In this document: positions 1 through 8,415 of the stretch, in pieces | How the letters are laid out: each line of letters begins with the position of its first letter | Numbering within the stretch: position 1 is the first letter of the stretch | Notes under the pieces: generated by a model | Database searches by the model: none | The model's input: only the letters and a program-made list of their open reading frames with translations | Told to the model about the DNA's origin: nothing | From: JALYUM01 sp036688685 | GTDB lineage: Bacteria; Pseudomonadota; Gammaproteobacteria; Burkholderiales; Burkholderiaceae_D | Reading direction: 5' to 3' | Length of the DNA: 64,000 nucleotides | Assembly: GCF_036688685.1 (NCBI RefSeq) | Contig: NZ_JAQQPS010000010.1 | Coordinates: 62,001-126,000 of the forward strand | Position numbers and translations under genes: made by a program

Positions 1-338
1 CCACCGCGCCGATCGACCCGAAACTGTTCGAAACCCTGTGGGGCACGCAGGCTTTCGTGGCGCGTTACGGCATGGAGCGGCCGCTGGAAATCCTGTCGGG
101 CTACCGCACCGCGGCGTCGAACCAGCGCCTGCAGGAAGAAGGCATTCCGGCGGCGCGCAAGTCGCTGCACATGTCCGGCAAGGCGGCCGACATCCGCATC
201 GCCGCGCTGAATGAAGAAGTACTTGGCGGCCTGATCCGCAGTTTCCGCCAGGGCGGTGTCGGTTTCTATTACCGCAACAGTGCCAAGGGCGGCTGGATCC
301 ATACCGATACCGGCCTGAACCGCACCTGGAAAGGGTGA
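1..338 (+). CDS. YcbK-like DUF882 / M15 peptidase, C-terminal part
   Basis: The 5' end lies outside the window; the open frame is already running at position 3. The visible part has the layout of the DUF882/YcbK branch of D-Ala-D-Ala carboxypeptidase-like zinc peptidases: a GYRT motif, then SLHMSGKAADIR carrying the metal-ligand His and Asp, and a late GWIHTDTG with the third ligand His. Known members of this branch cut peptidoglycan cross-links in the periplasm. The export signal would be in the missing N-terminus. The family call is good; the exact bond cut is not known from sequence. Confidence 0.82.
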   Translation, partial: TAPIDPKLFETLWGTQAFVARYGMERPLEILSGYRTAASNQRLQEEGIPAARKSLHMSGKAADIRIAALNEEVLGGLIRSFRQGGVGFYYRNSAKGGWIHTDTGLNRTWKG

Positions 339-436
339 TTTTTACGTGGTTTGCCAAACTTGGACGCGGTTTCCTTGTCTTAGTAATGTGCCGGCACGCT
401 GCCCGGTGATTGACGAAACCTTTCAAGGAGACGGTA

Positions 437-730
437 ATGGCAACCATGAATGCACCTACCATCGATCGGCGCCAGACGCCTGACCGGCGCAGCGTCGAGG
501 GTGACCACGCCAGCGGCGCCATCATCGCGCTGGACTATATTGCCATGGCGCTGATGATCATCGGCGGCCTGAACTGGGCGATGGTCGGCCTGTTCCAGGT
601 CGATCTCGTCGCCACCTTGTTCGGTCCGGCCTCGCCGCCGGCGCGGCTCATCTACGTGATGGTCGGGGTCGCGGCGCTGTGGGGCGTCTACCTGCTCGGC
701 AAGCTGGCCAGCAACAACGGGCGCTCCTGA
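437..730 (+). CDS. DUF378 family small membrane protein
   Basis: A 97-residue protein. The start at 437 is preferred over the upstream in-frame start at 410 because AAGGAG (425-430) sits 6 bases before it. The N-terminus is polar (repeated DRR); two hydrophobic segments follow at about residues 35-57 and 68-90. The first contains the GGLNWAMVGLF core typical of DUF378 (YuzA-like) proteins. These are small inner-membrane proteins of unknown function. It stands alone between two unrelated genes. Confidence 0.75.
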   Translation: MATMNAPTIDRRQTPDRRSVEGDHASGAIIALDYIAMALMIIGGLNWAMVGLFQVDLVATLFGPASPPARLIYVMVGVAALWGVYLLGKLASNNGRS

Positions 731-820
731 GCGCCGGGGTTCCACCACGCGGTACTGATGTTCCGGTACGGACAGGCAAAATGCCGTAGCATACGGCCTT
801 GCTCCTTATTTTTGCCCTCG

Positions 821-1234
821 ATGACCGAATTGTCCCCACCGCCCCGTTTTCGTCCCCGTCCGTGGACGCCGCTGGAAACCCCGCAAGACGTCGAACTCTG
901 GATCGACGAACACGACCGCTGCCTGCAGGAGCTCATTGCGCCAGACGAACGGGGCGTGGGCATCTGCCTGACGCTGGGCGTGGGCGGCAATATCTATTTG
1001 CAGACCGGCGCCGATGCCGTGCTTCTCGATGTCGACGAGGACGCGAGCTGGGTCGCGCCGCTCATTACCGCTGCCACCGGCGTCGCCGCGCCGCGCGGCA
1101 GTTATTGGGTTTTGCCTGACGATAAGTTGATTCAATTGATCGTCGGCTTGTCGAGCCTGGTTGAGAGTACGACGCTGGTCAGCGGCCACCGGTTTGGCGC
1201 CAGCGGCGCCAACCGGATGGGCTTTGGCGCTTAA
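821..1234 (+). CDS. hypothetical protein, 137 aa
   Basis: Not recognised. The frame is also open from 758, but the first 21 residues of that version look like non-coding read-through, so 821 is taken; neither start has a clear SD sequence. The protein is soluble, with many Trp and acidic residues, and contains WIDEHDRC and GVGICLTLGVGGNIY segments. It has no signal peptide or membrane segment. The compact alpha/beta pattern recalls Imm1-type immunity or nucleotide-related small proteins, but this is only a resemblance. It precedes the binding-protein gene by 71 bases. Confidence 0.55.
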   Translation: MTELSPPPRFRPRPWTPLETPQDVELWIDEHDRCLQELIAPDERGVGICLTLGVGGNIYLQTGADAVLLDVDEDASWVAPLITAATGVAAPRGSYWVLPDDKLIQLIVGLSSLVESTTLVSGHRFGASGANRMGFGA

Positions 1235-1241
1235 TTTTTTC

Positions 1242-1270
1242 TTCGCAGCACGGCCATATTCGGTTATAAA
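1242..1270 (+). promoter_or_regulatory. candidate sigma70 promoter of the binding-protein gene
   Basis: TTCGCA (1242-1247), 17 bases, then TATAAA (1265-1270), lying 36 bases before the ATG at 1306. The -10 is good and the -35 only fair. Confidence 0.4.
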
Positions 1271-1305
1271 GAGTTCTCGCCTGTCAATAGAGGAGCGCTC
1301 TGGAT

Positions 1306-2115
1306 ATGGGACCTGCAGCGACGTCAGTGGCACGCCGTTTGGTATTGGCAAGCGCCACCTTGCTTTTTGCGCTGTCCAGCCTGCCGTCCGGCGCCGCCGA
1401 CCGCCTCGCGGCCATCAAGAAGCGCGGCACACTGCGCGTTGCCATGGAAGGCAGCTATCCCCCGTTTAATTTCGTTGAGCCGAAAACCGGCCAGATCACC
1501 GGTTACGATGCCGACGTGGCGCGCCTCATTGGTGAGCGCCTTGACCTGAAAGTCGAGCTGATCCCGACGCCGTGGACCGACATTCTCGACGGCCTCGTGG
1601 CCGGCAAATACGATGTCATCGTCAGCCAGGTCATCATCTCGCCCCTGCGCGCGCGCATGGTCGACTTTTCCGAGCCCTACACCTATTCAGGCGCGCAACT
1701 CATCGTGCGCAACGACGATGAAACGCCCTACACCCGCCTGGCCGATTTGAAGGGCAAGACGGTTGGTGTGGCCAAGGGCAGCGTGTATGAATTGCAGGCG
1801 CGTGCGGTGGCGGGCGTCACGGTGCGCAGCTACCCTGCTGCGCCGGAAAATTTGCAGGACCTGGCATTCGGTCGCATCGACGCCGCGCTCAATGACAGCC
1901 TGATGGTTGCCTGGCTGGCCGGCAATTCCACTCTGCCGATCAAGCCGGGTCCGCTGGTGTGGACAGGCAACCGCATCGGTGTCGCGATTCAGAAGGGTAA
2001 TCCCGCGCTCAAGGCAGCGATCGATCTGGCGCTGGCGCAGGCCCAGGCCGACGGCAGTTTGACCAGGCTGTCACGCAAATGGTTCAAGATCGATGCATCG
2101 CGTCCGTACCCATGA
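1306..2115 (+). CDS. family 3 periplasmic solute-binding protein of an amino-acid ABC transporter
   Basis: 269 residues, the usual length for SBP_bac_3. A signal peptide covers about residues 1-30 (Arg pair, hydrophobic run, cleavage near GAA). The mature part begins with the family opening LRVAMEGSYPPFNF and contains GYDADVARLIGERL, both typical of lysine/arginine/ornithine and glutamine binding proteins such as ArtJ, HisJ and GlnH. AGGAG (1291-1295) lies 10 bases before the ATG. No permease or ATPase gene adjoins it, so it must serve a transporter encoded elsewhere or act in sensing. The ligand cannot be fixed from sequence. Confidence 0.88.
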   Translation: MGPAATSVARRLVLASATLLFALSSLPSGAADRLAAIKKRGTLRVAMEGSYPPFNFVEPKTGQITGYDADVARLIGERLDLKVELIPTPWTDILDGLVAGKYDVIVSQVIISPLRARMVDFSEPYTYSGAQLIVRNDDETPYTRLADLKGKTVGVAKGSVYELQARAVAGVTVRSYPAAPENLQDLAFGRIDAALNDSLMVAWLAGNSTLPIKPGPLVWTGNRIGVAIQKGNPALKAAIDLALAQAQADGSLTRLSRKWFKIDASRPYP

Positions 2116-2140
2116 AAAAAAGGGGCGCCTGCGCGCCCCT
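2114..2140 (-). terminator. Rho-independent terminator of the ETF-QO gene
   Basis: Eight-pair GC stem 2121-2128 / 2133-2140 with a 4-base loop. Read on the minus strand it is followed by a seven-U run (2120-2114). Confidence 0.85.
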
Positions 2141-2155
2141 CGAATGCTTACCTGA

Positions 2156-3832
2156 TTACATGTTCGGGTAGTTCGGCCCGCCGCCGCCCTCTGGCGTGAC
2201 CCAGACGATGTTCTGGGTCGGGTCCTTGATATCGCAGGTTTTGCAATGCACGCAATTCTGCGCATTGATCTGCAATCGATCGAGTCCCGCATCGGTCTTC
2301 ACGTATTCATACACGCCGGCCGGGCAGTAGCGCTGCTCCGGGCCGGCATACGTGGCCAGGTTCACTTCCACCGGAATGGCCGGGTTTTTCAGCGTCAGGT
2401 GGATCGGCTGGTCTTCCGCGTGGTTGGTGTTGGAAATAAACACCGACGACAGGCGGTCGAAGGTCAGCTTGCCGTCCGGCTTCGGATACACGATCGGCTT
2501 GAAGTCGGCCGCCGGTTTCAGGCATTCATGGTCGGCATGCGTGTGGTGCAAGGTCCACGGCGCCTTGCCCTTGAACAGAATCTGGTCGATGCCGGTCATG
2601 ATCGAACCGAGCACCAGTCCCTTGCTCATCCATGGCTTGAAATTGCGCGCCACGTGCAGTTCTTCGTGCAGCCAGGACTTTTCAAAAGCCACAGGGTAGC
2701 TGGTCAGCTCATCGTGCTGGCGCGCCTCGCCCAGCGCTGCGAACGCGGCTTCCGCTACCAGCATGCCGGTCTTGATGGCGCCGTGGCTGCCCTTGATGCG
2801 GCTGGTGTTGAGGAAACCGGCGTCGCAGCCGATCAGCGCGCCGCCCGCAAAGACGACCTTTGGCAACGACTGCAAGCCGCCTGCCGTGATCGCGCGCGCG
2901 CCGTAGGAGATGCGCTTGCCGCCTTCGAAAAAGCCGCGGATGTCCGGGTGGGTTTTGTAACGCTGGAATTCTTCGTAAGGCGACAGGTAGGGATTCTGGT
3001 ACGCCAGGCCGACCACAAAGCCCACCGCGACCTGGTTGTTTTCCAGGTGGTACAGGAACGAGCCGCCATAGGTGCTGTTATCCAGCGGCCAGCCGGCGCT
3101 GTGGATCACCAGGCCCGGCTGGTGCTTGGCCGGGTCGATCTCCCACAATTCCTTGATGCCGAGGCCGTAGGTCTGCGGATCCTTGCCCTTGGCGAGGTCA
3201 AACTTCGTCATTAACTGACGTCCGAGGTGGCCGCGCGAGCCTTCCGCAAAGAGGGTGTATTTAGCGTGCAATTCCATGCCCAGCTGGAAGGCATCGCTCG
3301 GCTGGCCATGGCGGTTCACGCCCATGTTGCCGGTGGCGACACCCTTGACCGAGCCGTCGTCGTTGTACAGGATTTCGGCGGCGGGAAAGCCAGGGAAGAT
3401 TTCGACGCCGGCGGCCTCGGCCTGTTGTCCGAGCCAGCGCACGACGTTGGCCAGCGAGACGATGTAGTTGCCGTGGTTGGTCAGCGCCTTGGGCACCATG
3501 AAGCCGGGCGTGGCGTACGATTTGGTTTCGCTCAGGAACAGCACGCGGTCTTCCGTGACCGGCGTGTTCAAGGGCGCGCCCAGTTCTTTCCAGTTCGGGA
3601 ACAGTTCGTTGATGGCGATCGGGTCCATGACGGCGCCCGACAGGATATGCGCGCCCAGTTCGCCGCCTTTTTCCAGCACGCAGACCGACACTTCCTTGCC
3701 TTGTTCGGCAGCCAGTTGCTTCAGGCGGATCGCGGCGGACAGGCCGGCGGGGCCGCCACCGACCACGACTACGTCGTATTCCATGGCTTCGCGGGGGCCG
3801 TATTTTTCGAAGATATTCGTGTCGTCTGTCAT
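2156..3832 (-). CDS. electron transfer flavoprotein-ubiquinone oxidoreductase (ETF-QO)
   Basis: 558 residues, full length for the family. It moves electrons from reduced ETF, fed by acyl-CoA and other dehydrogenases, to ubiquinone at the inner membrane. The FAD-binding GGGPAG motif is near residue 25. The C-terminal 4Fe-4S site shows Cys503, Cys527, Cys530 and Cys533, the last three in CVHCKTC. The central LHAKYTLFAEGSRG stretch is also typical. The gene is monocistronic, with a terminator directly downstream, and is divergent from an SDR gene across a 177-base gap. Beta-oxidation or branched-chain amino-acid breakdown is the likely context. Confidence 0.96.
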   Translation of the reverse strand: MTDDTNIFEKYGPREAMEYDVVVVGGGPAGLSAAIRLKQLAAEQGKEVSVCVLEKGGELGAHILSGAVMDPIAINELFPNWKELGAPLNTPVTEDRVLFLSETKSYATPGFMVPKALTNHGNYIVSLANVVRWLGQQAEAAGVEIFPGFPAAEILYNDDGSVKGVATGNMGVNRHGQPSDAFQLGMELHAKYTLFAEGSRGHLGRQLMTKFDLAKGKDPQTYGLGIKELWEIDPAKHQPGLVIHSAGWPLDNSTYGGSFLYHLENNQVAVGFVVGLAYQNPYLSPYEEFQRYKTHPDIRGFFEGGKRISYGARAITAGGLQSLPKVVFAGGALIGCDAGFLNTSRIKGSHGAIKTGMLVAEAAFAALGEARQHDELTSYPVAFEKSWLHEELHVARNFKPWMSKGLVLGSIMTGIDQILFKGKAPWTLHHTHADHECLKPAADFKPIVYPKPDGKLTFDRLSSVFISNTNHAEDQPIHLTLKNPAIPVEVNLATYAGPEQRYCPAGVYEYVKTDAGLDRLQINAQNCVHCKTCDIKDPTQNIVWVTPEGGGGPNYPNM

Positions 3833-4009
3833 GGTCTCATCATGGGAAAAAAAATTTAAGCACGAGTGTGCGGCTTTTTGCCGCAGTTTGCAACGCGATT
3901 GACGCTCTGCGGCATTTTACGGGGCATTATTAGATGCGGCGGTCTAATCCTGGCGAATTGTGTAATGATTGTGCTTTGCAAAGCCATCGGCACAGGTCAG
4001 GAGACAAAC

Positions 4010-4786
4010 GTGGGTATTGAAGTCAATTTTGAAGGAAAAATCGCGCTGGTGACGGGTGCATCGAGCGGCCTGGGCGCGCGCTTTGCCAAGGCGCTGGCCG
4101 GCGCCGGCGCGCAAGTGGTGCTGGCGTCGCGCCGCACCGATCGCCTCAAGGAATTACGGGCAGAAATCGAAGCCGACGGCGGCGCCGCCCACGTGGTGTC
4201 GCTCGATGTGACCGACATGGCCAGCATCAAGTCGGCCATCGCCCACGCCGAAACCGAGGCCGGTCCGATCGATATCCTGGTGAATAATTCCGGCGTCTCG
4301 ACCACCCAGCGCCTGGTCGACGTGACCGAGGAAGATTACAACTACGTGATGGACACCAATTTGCGCGGCGCGTTTTTCGTGGCCCAGCAAGCGGCCAAAC
4401 GCATGATCGCGCGCGCCAAGGGCGACCCTAAAAAGCAGCACCGCATCATCAACATCGCGTCGGTGGCCGGCCTGCGCGTGTTGCCGCAAATTGGCGTGTA
4501 TTGCATGAGCAAGGCCGGCGTCGTGCAGATGACCAAGGCGATGGCGGTGGAGTGGGGTAAGTACAACATCAACGTCAACGCCATCTGCCCCGGCTACATC
4601 TCCACGGAAATCAACGAGGAGTATTTCGGCACCGAGCAGGGCAAGAAGCTGATCGATTTATTGCCGCGCAAGCGGCCCGGCAAGCCGGAAGACCTTGATG
4701 GCTTGCTGCTCTTGCTGGCCGCTGAAGAATCGCACTTCATCAACGGTGCGATCATCACGGCCGATGACGGGATGACGGCGCAGTAA
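4010..4786 (+). CDS. SDR family NAD(P)-dependent oxidoreductase
   Basis: 258 residues from the GTG at 4010, chosen because AGGAG (3999-4003) is 6 bases upstream; the frame stays open further 5' without a better start. Classical short-chain dehydrogenase: cofactor motif TGASSGLG at residues 15-22, NNSG in place of the common NNAG, and catalytic Ser151, Tyr164 and Lys168 (YCMSK). The C-terminus ends in the usual GAIITADDGM segment. Substrate unknown; 3-hydroxyacyl or steroid/sugar alcohols are possible. It faces away from the ETF-QO gene, which could mean shared fatty-acid context, but that is inference. Confidence 0.9.
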   Translation: MGIEVNFEGKIALVTGASSGLGARFAKALAGAGAQVVLASRRTDRLKELRAEIEADGGAAHVVSLDVTDMASIKSAIAHAETEAGPIDILVNNSGVSTTQRLVDVTEEDYNYVMDTNLRGAFFVAQQAAKRMIARAKGDPKKQHRIINIASVAGLRVLPQIGVYCMSKAGVVQMTKAMAVEWGKYNINVNAICPGYISTEINEEYFGTEQGKKLIDLLPRKRPGKPEDLDGLLLLLAAEESHFINGAIITADDGMTAQ

Positions 4787-4793
4787 TATACGA

Positions 4794-4815
4794 GGTGGCG
4801 CCTTAGCGCGCCACC
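4794..4815. terminator. GC-rich hairpin between convergent genes
   Basis: GGTGGCGC (4794-4801) pairs with GCGCCACC (4808-4815) across a 6-base loop. It overlaps the stop codon of the minus-strand regulator and has no U-run on either strand, so it may only protect 3' ends. Confidence 0.35.
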
Positions 4816-5372
4816 CCAACCAGCTTGTGCACCAGTTCCGACGAGGTCGACGCCGAAAACTTGCGCATCAGTTTGGCACGGTGCATCTCCACCGTGCGCG
4901 GACTCAAATCCGTTTCACGCGCGATGACCTTGCTGGTCTTGCCTTCGACCAGCAGTGCCGCGATTTCGCGTTCGCGCGGGGTCAGCTCGGCCGTTACCGG
5001 GCGCTTCTCGCTGACATCCTCGAACGTCCACACACCCGGCCCCAGCGGCACCGTCGAATCGAGCGCGCGCCCGCTGACGTGACACCAGAACAATTCGCCG
5101 TCGCCGCGGCGCATGATGCGCTCGTCCGAATAGCGCCCGCGCGCGTTCATGATGGGAATGATGCGGTCGCCCGTACGCAGGAATTCGGTCAGCGTCGGAT
5201 ACAGCAGCTGGAACGATTTGCCGTCGAGTTCGCCGTCGCCGTAGCCGAACATCTCGGTCAGTGCGCCGTTGCAGGACTGGATCACGCGGTCGACCGAAAT
5301 GCACATGCCCACCGGCGCATGCTGGAAAATCAGTTCGTAATCAATCGCGTAGCTGGCATCGGTCTGCGGCAC
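4803..5372 (-). CDS. PAS-LuxR family transcriptional regulator
   Basis: 189 residues from the GTG at 5372, which has AAGGAG (5384-5379) 6 bases upstream. An ATG at 5378 and a TTG at 5387 are in frame but badly spaced from that SD. An N-terminal PAS domain (about residues 10-110; YELIFQHAPVGMCIS and a CNGALTEMFGY segment) is joined to a LuxR-type HTH (about 125-185; LTPREREIAALLVEGKTSK then SPRTVEMHRAKLMRKF). There is no receiver domain, so the signal is probably a ligand or redox cue sensed by PAS. It is divergent from scoAB across 126 bases and may control it. Confidence 0.85.
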   Translation of the reverse strand: MPQTDASYAIDYELIFQHAPVGMCISVDRVIQSCNGALTEMFGYGDGELDGKSFQLLYPTLTEFLRTGDRIIPIMNARGRYSDERIMRRGDGELFWCHVSGRALDSTVPLGPGVWTFEDVSEKRPVTAELTPREREIAALLVEGKTSKVIARETDLSPRTVEMHRAKLMRKFSASTSSELVHKLVGVAR

Positions 5373-5498
5373 GCACATCTCCTTCAACTTTTTTGCGGCG
5401 GAAAGTACGAGGTATTTCTACCGTATTGTGCTTTCCGGCGCCGTATTTTATGCTGCCATTCTACTCTGCGATACATGTAAACAATATAAGGGACGGGT

Positions 5499-6197
5499 AT
5501 GAATAAAGTTTATCCTGATGCAGCCAGCGCACTGGCTGGCGTGGTGCACGACGGCCAGATGATTGCCGTCGGCGGCTTTGGCCTGTGCGGCATTCCCGAG
5601 GCGCTGATCGAAGCACTGCGCGACTCCGGCGTGACCGGCCTGACAGCCATCTCCAACAATGCCGGTGTCGACGGTTTTGGCCTCGGCCAGCTGCTCGAGA
5701 CGCGCCAGATCAAAAAAATGATCGCGTCCTACGTGGGCGAAAACAAGGAGTTTGCGCGCCAGTACCTGGCCGGCGAGCTGGACCTCGAATTCACGCCGCA
5801 AGGCACGCTGGCCGAAAAGCTGCGCTGCGGTGGCGCCGGCATTCCCGCCTTCTTCACCAAAACCGGCGTCGGCACCATCGTGGCCGAGGGCAAGGAAGTA
5901 CGCGAATTCGACGGCGAACAGTACGTGATGGAACGCGCCCTGGTGCCGGACGTGGCGCTGGTCAAGGCGTATATGGCCGACCGCGCCGGCAATCTGGTGT
6001 ACCGCAAAACAGCGCGCAACTTCAATCCGAACGTGGCCGCGGCCGGCAAAATAACCATCGTCGAAGTCGAACACCTGGTGGAGATCGGTGAAATCGATCC
6101 GGACCAGGTCCACACGCCGAGTATTTTCGTGCACCGCATCGTGCATAACCCGCATCCGGAAAAGCGGATCGAGCAGCGCACAGTGCGTTCCAACTAA
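5499..6197 (+). CDS. scoA: 3-oxoacid CoA-transferase subunit A
   Basis: 232 residues, normal for the alpha subunit of succinyl-CoA:3-ketoacid CoA transferase, which moves CoA from succinyl-CoA to acetoacetate. GGFGLCGIPEALIEAL near the N-terminus is the alpha-subunit glycine signature. RNFNPNVAAAGKITIVEVE and HTPSIFVHRIV are typical of the C-terminal half. The SD is AGGGACG just before the ATG. The beta subunit starts 20 bases downstream. The pair lets the cell use acetoacetate and other ketone bodies, or recycle PHB-derived carbon. Confidence 0.95.
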   Translation: MNKVYPDAASALAGVVHDGQMIAVGGFGLCGIPEALIEALRDSGVTGLTAISNNAGVDGFGLGQLLETRQIKKMIASYVGENKEFARQYLAGELDLEFTPQGTLAEKLRCGGAGIPAFFTKTGVGTIVAEGKEVREFDGEQYVMERALVPDVALVKAYMADRAGNLVYRKTARNFNPNVAAAGKITIVEVEHLVEIGEIDPDQVHTPSIFVHRIVHNPHPEKRIEQRTVRSN

Positions 6198-6217
6198 AAC
6201 GAGAGACGGAGAACGAC

Positions 6218-6868
6218 ATGGCATGGACTCGTGACGAAATGGCCGCGCGCGCGGCAAAAGAATTGCAGGATGGCTTTTATGTGAATCTCGGCATCGGCCT
6301 GCCGACGCTGGTGGCTAACTATGTGCCGCAAGATATCGAAGTGCAGTTGCAGTCAGAAAATGGTTTATTGGGCATCGGCCCGTTCCCGCTCGACAGCGAG
6401 GTCGATGCCGACCTGATCAACGCCGGCAAGCAGACCGTGACGGCCATGCCCGGCGCCGCCTACTTCAGCTCGGCCGATTCCTTCGGCATGATCCGCGGCG
6501 GCAAGATCAATCTCGCCATCCTCGGTGCGATGCAGGTGTCGGAACACGGCGACCTGGCGAACTGGATGATCCCGGGCAAAATGGTGAAAGGCATGGGCGG
6601 CGCGATGGACCTGGTCGCCGGCGTCAAGCGTGTCGTCGTGGTGATGGAACACGTGGCCACGGCCAAGGACGGCAGCACGTCGCATAAAATCTTGCCGAAG
6701 TGCGATCTGCCCCTGACCGGCGTCGGCGTGGTCGACCGCATCATCACCGACCTGGGTGTCATCGACATCACCGCGCAGGGTTTGCAACTGGTGGAACTGG
6801 CGCCGGGCGTGACGACCGAGCAGATCGTCGCGGCCACCGGTGCGCCGCTGGATGTCCCGGCGCTGTAA
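6218..6868 (+). CDS. scoB: 3-oxoacid CoA-transferase subunit B
   Basis: 216 residues, usual length. The catalytic glutamate is Glu47 in the QSENGLLG motif, where the enzyme forms its glutamyl-CoA thioester. GIGLPTLVANY upstream is the beta-subunit signature. A good SD (GGAG) precedes the ATG. It is the last gene of the pair and is followed at once by a strong bidirectional terminator shared with dctA. Confidence 0.95.
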   Translation: MAWTRDEMAARAAKELQDGFYVNLGIGLPTLVANYVPQDIEVQLQSENGLLGIGPFPLDSEVDADLINAGKQTVTAMPGAAYFSSADSFGMIRGGKINLAILGAMQVSEHGDLANWMIPGKMVKGMGGAMDLVAGVKRVVVVMEHVATAKDGSTSHKILPKCDLPLTGVGVVDRIITDLGVIDITAQGLQLVELAPGVTTEQIVAATGAPLDVPAL

Positions 6869-6890
6869 CGCGACGTTTCTTGCAGGCGAA

Positions 6891-6919
6891 AAAAATGCCG
6901 GGGTGACCCGGCATTTTTT
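6891..6919. terminator. bidirectional terminator between scoB and dctA
   Basis: A-rich strand and ATGCCGGG (6891-6902) pair with CCCGGCAT and a T-run (6907-6918) around a 4-base loop. The symmetric A/T flanks serve both strands. Confidence 0.9.
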
Positions 6920-6940
6920 ATGGGATGAAGCTGTGCCGTA

Positions 6941-8239
6941 TTACGCAGCTTTCTTCGGGAACATTTCCTTGTCTTCTTCCAGGTGCGTCGGATGACGCAG
7001 CTCGGATGCCAGGCGGTCGTGGTCCAGCTCTTTTTCCCACTTCGACACGACGATGGTGGCAACGCCGTTACCGATGAAGTTGGTCAGCGCGCGGCACTCG
7101 CTCATGAAGCGGTCGATGCCGAGGATCAGCGCCATGCCGGCCACCGGAATGGTCGGCACCACGGCCAGCGTGGCCGCCAGCGTGATGAAGCCAGCGCCGG
7201 TGATGCCGGACGCGCCTTTCGAGGTCAGCATCGCGACGAACAGGATGGTCAGTTCCTGGCCCAGGGTCAGGTCGGTGTTGGTAGCCTGTGCCACGAACAG
7301 GGCGGCCATCGTCATGTAGATGTTGGTGCCGTCCAGGTTGAACGAGTAACCGGTTGGCACCACCAGGCCGACCACCGATTTCGAGCAACCCAGTTTTTCC
7401 AGTTTGCGCATCAGGGCAGGCAGGGCGCTTTCCGACGAGCTGGTGCCCAGCACGATCAGCAGTTCTTCGCGGATATACGAGATGAATTTGAAGATCGAGA
7501 AGCCGGTGTACTTGGCGATCGCGCCGAGAACGAAGATGACGAACACGAAGCAGGTCAGGTAGAACGAACCCATCAGCTTAGCCAGCGGGATCAGCGAGGC
7601 GATACCGAATTTACCGATGGTGAAGGCCATGGCGCCGAAGGCACCGATTGGCGCGACTTTCATGATGATGCCGACCACGCCGAAGATGACGTGCGAAATT
7701 TCGTTGATGAGATTCGTCACTGGACGGCCGCGCTCGCCGAGCATCGACAGCGCTGCGCCGAACAGGATGGCGATCAGCAGCACTTGCAGGATGTCACCTT
7801 TGGCGAACGCGTCGACGAACGTGGTCGGAATGATGTTCATCAGGAAGCCGACCGTGGTCTGGTCGTGCACCTTCGAGGTGTACTGCGCCAGGGCGCTGAC
7901 ATCGAGTTTGGACAGGTCGGCATTGAAGCCGGCGCCCGGTTTCACGAGGTTGGCCACCAGCAGGCCAATGGCCAGCGCGATGGTCGAGACCACTTCGAAG
8001 TACAGCAGCGCCTTGCCGCCGACGCGGCCGACTTTTTTCATGTCCTGCATGCCGGCAATACCGGCGACCACGGTACAGAAAATAACCGGAGCGATGATCA
8101 TCTTGATGAGTTTGATGAAGCCGTCTCCCAATGGCTTCATGGCTGTCGCGTAGGCAGGCTCGAAAATACCGAGCAGGACACCGGCGACGATGGCAAACAA
8201 CACCTGAACGTACAATATTTTATAGAAAGGTTTTTTCAT
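6941..8239 (-). CDS. dctA: C4-dicarboxylate:cation symporter DctA
   Basis: 432 residues, the usual size of DctA (DAACS family), which imports succinate, fumarate and malate with Na+ or H+. It opens with KPFYKILYVQVLFAIVAGVLLG. The serine-rich re-entrant loop (LIVLGTSSSESALP) and the FNLDGTNIYMT and TSKGASGITGAGF motifs of the substrate site are all present, together with about eight membrane segments. It has its own terminator and a 176-base upstream gap that should hold its promoter. No dctB/dctD-like pair adjoins it. Confidence 0.96.
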   Translation of the reverse strand: MKKPFYKILYVQVLFAIVAGVLLGIFEPAYATAMKPLGDGFIKLIKMIIAPVIFCTVVAGIAGMQDMKKVGRVGGKALLYFEVVSTIALAIGLLVANLVKPGAGFNADLSKLDVSALAQYTSKVHDQTTVGFLMNIIPTTFVDAFAKGDILQVLLIAILFGAALSMLGERGRPVTNLINEISHVIFGVVGIIMKVAPIGAFGAMAFTIGKFGIASLIPLAKLMGSFYLTCFVFVIFVLGAIAKYTGFSIFKFISYIREELLIVLGTSSSESALPALMRKLEKLGCSKSVVGLVVPTGYSFNLDGTNIYMTMAALFVAQATNTDLTLGQELTILFVAMLTSKGASGITGAGFITLAATLAVVPTIPVAGMALILGIDRFMSECRALTNFIGNGVATIVVSKWEKELDHDRLASELRHPTHLEEDKEMFPKKAA

Positions 8240-8415
8240 GACGTGTGGTCGAGGCGCTTGTCCGTAGTGAGAAGTGACGCATCATTACCTATTCCGGATA
8301 AGCTTGCAACTGTGGAAAACACCGACGCCAAGTGTGGTAAATACGGCGTCCGGAGCGATTCCTGGTGCGTTTGTATCGCGCCTGGCGCCAGTTTGGCAAA
8401 TGCTGCGCCGCAGCA

